From NCBI GenBank assembly GCA_900542165.1, contig UQMM01000039.1:1-13034 (forward strand): a DNA stretch of 13,034 nucleotides, given 5' to 3'. Shown piece after piece: positions 12,373-13,034 of this stretch. The notes below the pieces were generated by a model. The model saw nothing but the letters and a program-made list of their open reading frames with translations, did no database searches and had not been told where the DNA came from. Positions within the stretch are counted from its first letter, which is position 1. Every line of letters starts with the position of its first letter. The DNA is from an uncultured Collinsella sp. (lineage in GTDB: Bacteria; Actinomycetota; Coriobacteriia; Coriobacteriales; Coriobacteriaceae). Both the position numbers and the translations under genes were made by a program.

Positions 12373-13034
12373 CTAGAAACACCAGGCGGGACAGACAACC
12401 TTTGAATATTTTGCGTTTTGAGCATTTGATGCCCAACCTCCTGAAAGGACATCAAGAAAATCCGTCGGATTATAGTAGGTCGGACGAAGAGAGCGCTCCC
12501 AAAAGGCGTCGCCGTTACTCAAAGAATTCCCAAGTTGACTTTTATTCTCGGGTGTTCTGAACACTTCGTACTGAGTCCCTTCTTTACTGAGCCAACTGTT
12601 CGGCGGCCATTTAGCGCCATTTTCGGTTACTTCGGGGTTATCAACTATTTCCGAATAGCTAAGCAGGAACAGTTTGTCGGTGGTAGCCGTCACGGCGGCG
12701 TCCTTGTTCTCGATACCGCTGTCGACGTTGTTCGTGAGCTTCCTGACGGATTTCACCTTGGACTGGAAATCTGAGGGCATGAGGTTCCAGATTTCACCCG
12801 AGTTCATTTTCCCGCGGAGCTCTGACTTCTCCCAACCGCCGATAGTCTTGCCATCGGGATTCATGCGTGAGGAGATATTCGTTGATGTTGTAAAGAATGT
12901 AAGACCTGCCTTGCCGGACCCGTCCGCGAGTTCGTCGTGGTTGATACCGATGATTCGGTAGGTCAGCGTCTTGCCGTCCGTCAGCTTCACCGAGAACTTC
13001 GTCCCAGCGTCCATCGCAGCCTTTGCCTTGGCAT
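12373..13034 (-). CDS. DUF6273-like surface protein, paralogue of gene A (gene B, 5' end outside the window)
   Basis: The frame is open to the window edge. The last codons there (AKAKAAMDAGTKFS) match gene A residues about 120-133, so the leader, membrane helix and linker are missing from view. About 220 residues are visible. The first half is very close to gene A (IIGINHD, KAGLTF, GEIWNLMP, DFQSKVKSVRKLTNNV, DKLFLLSYSEIV). The second half diverges strongly, with different lengths, apart from KEGTQYE, FWERSLRP, GG and the end PAWCF. Whether it also begins with a prepilin signal cannot be seen, but by homology this is likely. Its terminator has been split by the IS. Confidence 0.82.
   Translation of the reverse strand, partial: AKAKAAMDAGTKFSVKLTDGKTLTYRIIGINHDELADGSGKAGLTFFTTSTNISSRMNPDGKTIGGWEKSELRGKMNSGEIWNLMPSDFQSKVKSVRKLTNNVDSGIENKDAAVTATTDKLFLLSYSEIVDNPEVTENGAKWPPNSWLSKEGTQYEVFRTPENKSQLGNSLSNGDAFWERSLRPTYYNPTDFLDVLSGGWASNAQNAKYSKVVCPAWCF

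Noticed and set aside
9673..13034. A diversity-generating retroelement acting on genes A and B
   Set aside because: The variable C-terminal half with a fixed end is reminiscent of such targets, but no reverse transcriptase or template repeat is in the window, and the two copies differ in length as well as in substitutions.

Overview
The window looks like a chromosomal segment of a Coriobacteriia actinomycete, most likely Collinsella or a close relative. This is inferred from the high-GC codon usage, the gene order and the family resemblance of the proteins; no database search was possible.

Left part (1-9010): one compact plus-strand housekeeping cluster of nine genes with overlaps or very short gaps. 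In order: a radical-SAM/DUF512 protein (5' end probably just outside the window), der (ribosome-assembly GTPase), plsY and gpsA (first steps of phospholipid synthesis), rpe (pentose phosphate pathway), an IscS/NifS-type cysteine desulfurase, a NIF3/DUF34 metal-binding protein, a coiled-coil/zinc-ribbon protein and coaBC (coenzyme A synthesis). ATGA overlaps and stop-start overlaps imply translational coupling.

Middle (9011-9636): a promoter, a tRNA-Pro(GGG) gene with encoded CCA, and a strong terminator. A gene-free stretch of about 400 bases follows that is unusually rich in palindromes and hairpins. Its right end (9533-9644) is a copy of a 112-base element found again at 10765-10877.

Right part (9637-13034): an accessory, variable-looking locus on the minus strand. 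Two paralogous genes encode secreted DUF6273-like domains. The complete one begins with a Flp/Tad-type prepilin signal, so it appears to be a pilin-anchored or pilin-like surface protein. Its leader carries a run of ten G residues and two start codons four bases apart, which suggests an on/off (phase-variable) switch. The second paralogue runs off the window end. The two match closely in the N-terminal half of the domain and diverge in the C-terminal half. Each gene is followed by a similar terminator and a conserved post-terminator element, so the locus looks like a tandem cassette array.

A complete IS3-family (IS150-like) insertion sequence of 1449 bp, with inverted repeats, a 3-bp target duplication and a programmed -1 frameshift, sits exactly in the loop of the second paralogue's terminator and splits it. 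The left end of the IS folds into a 13-bp hairpin that buries the transposase ribosome binding site.
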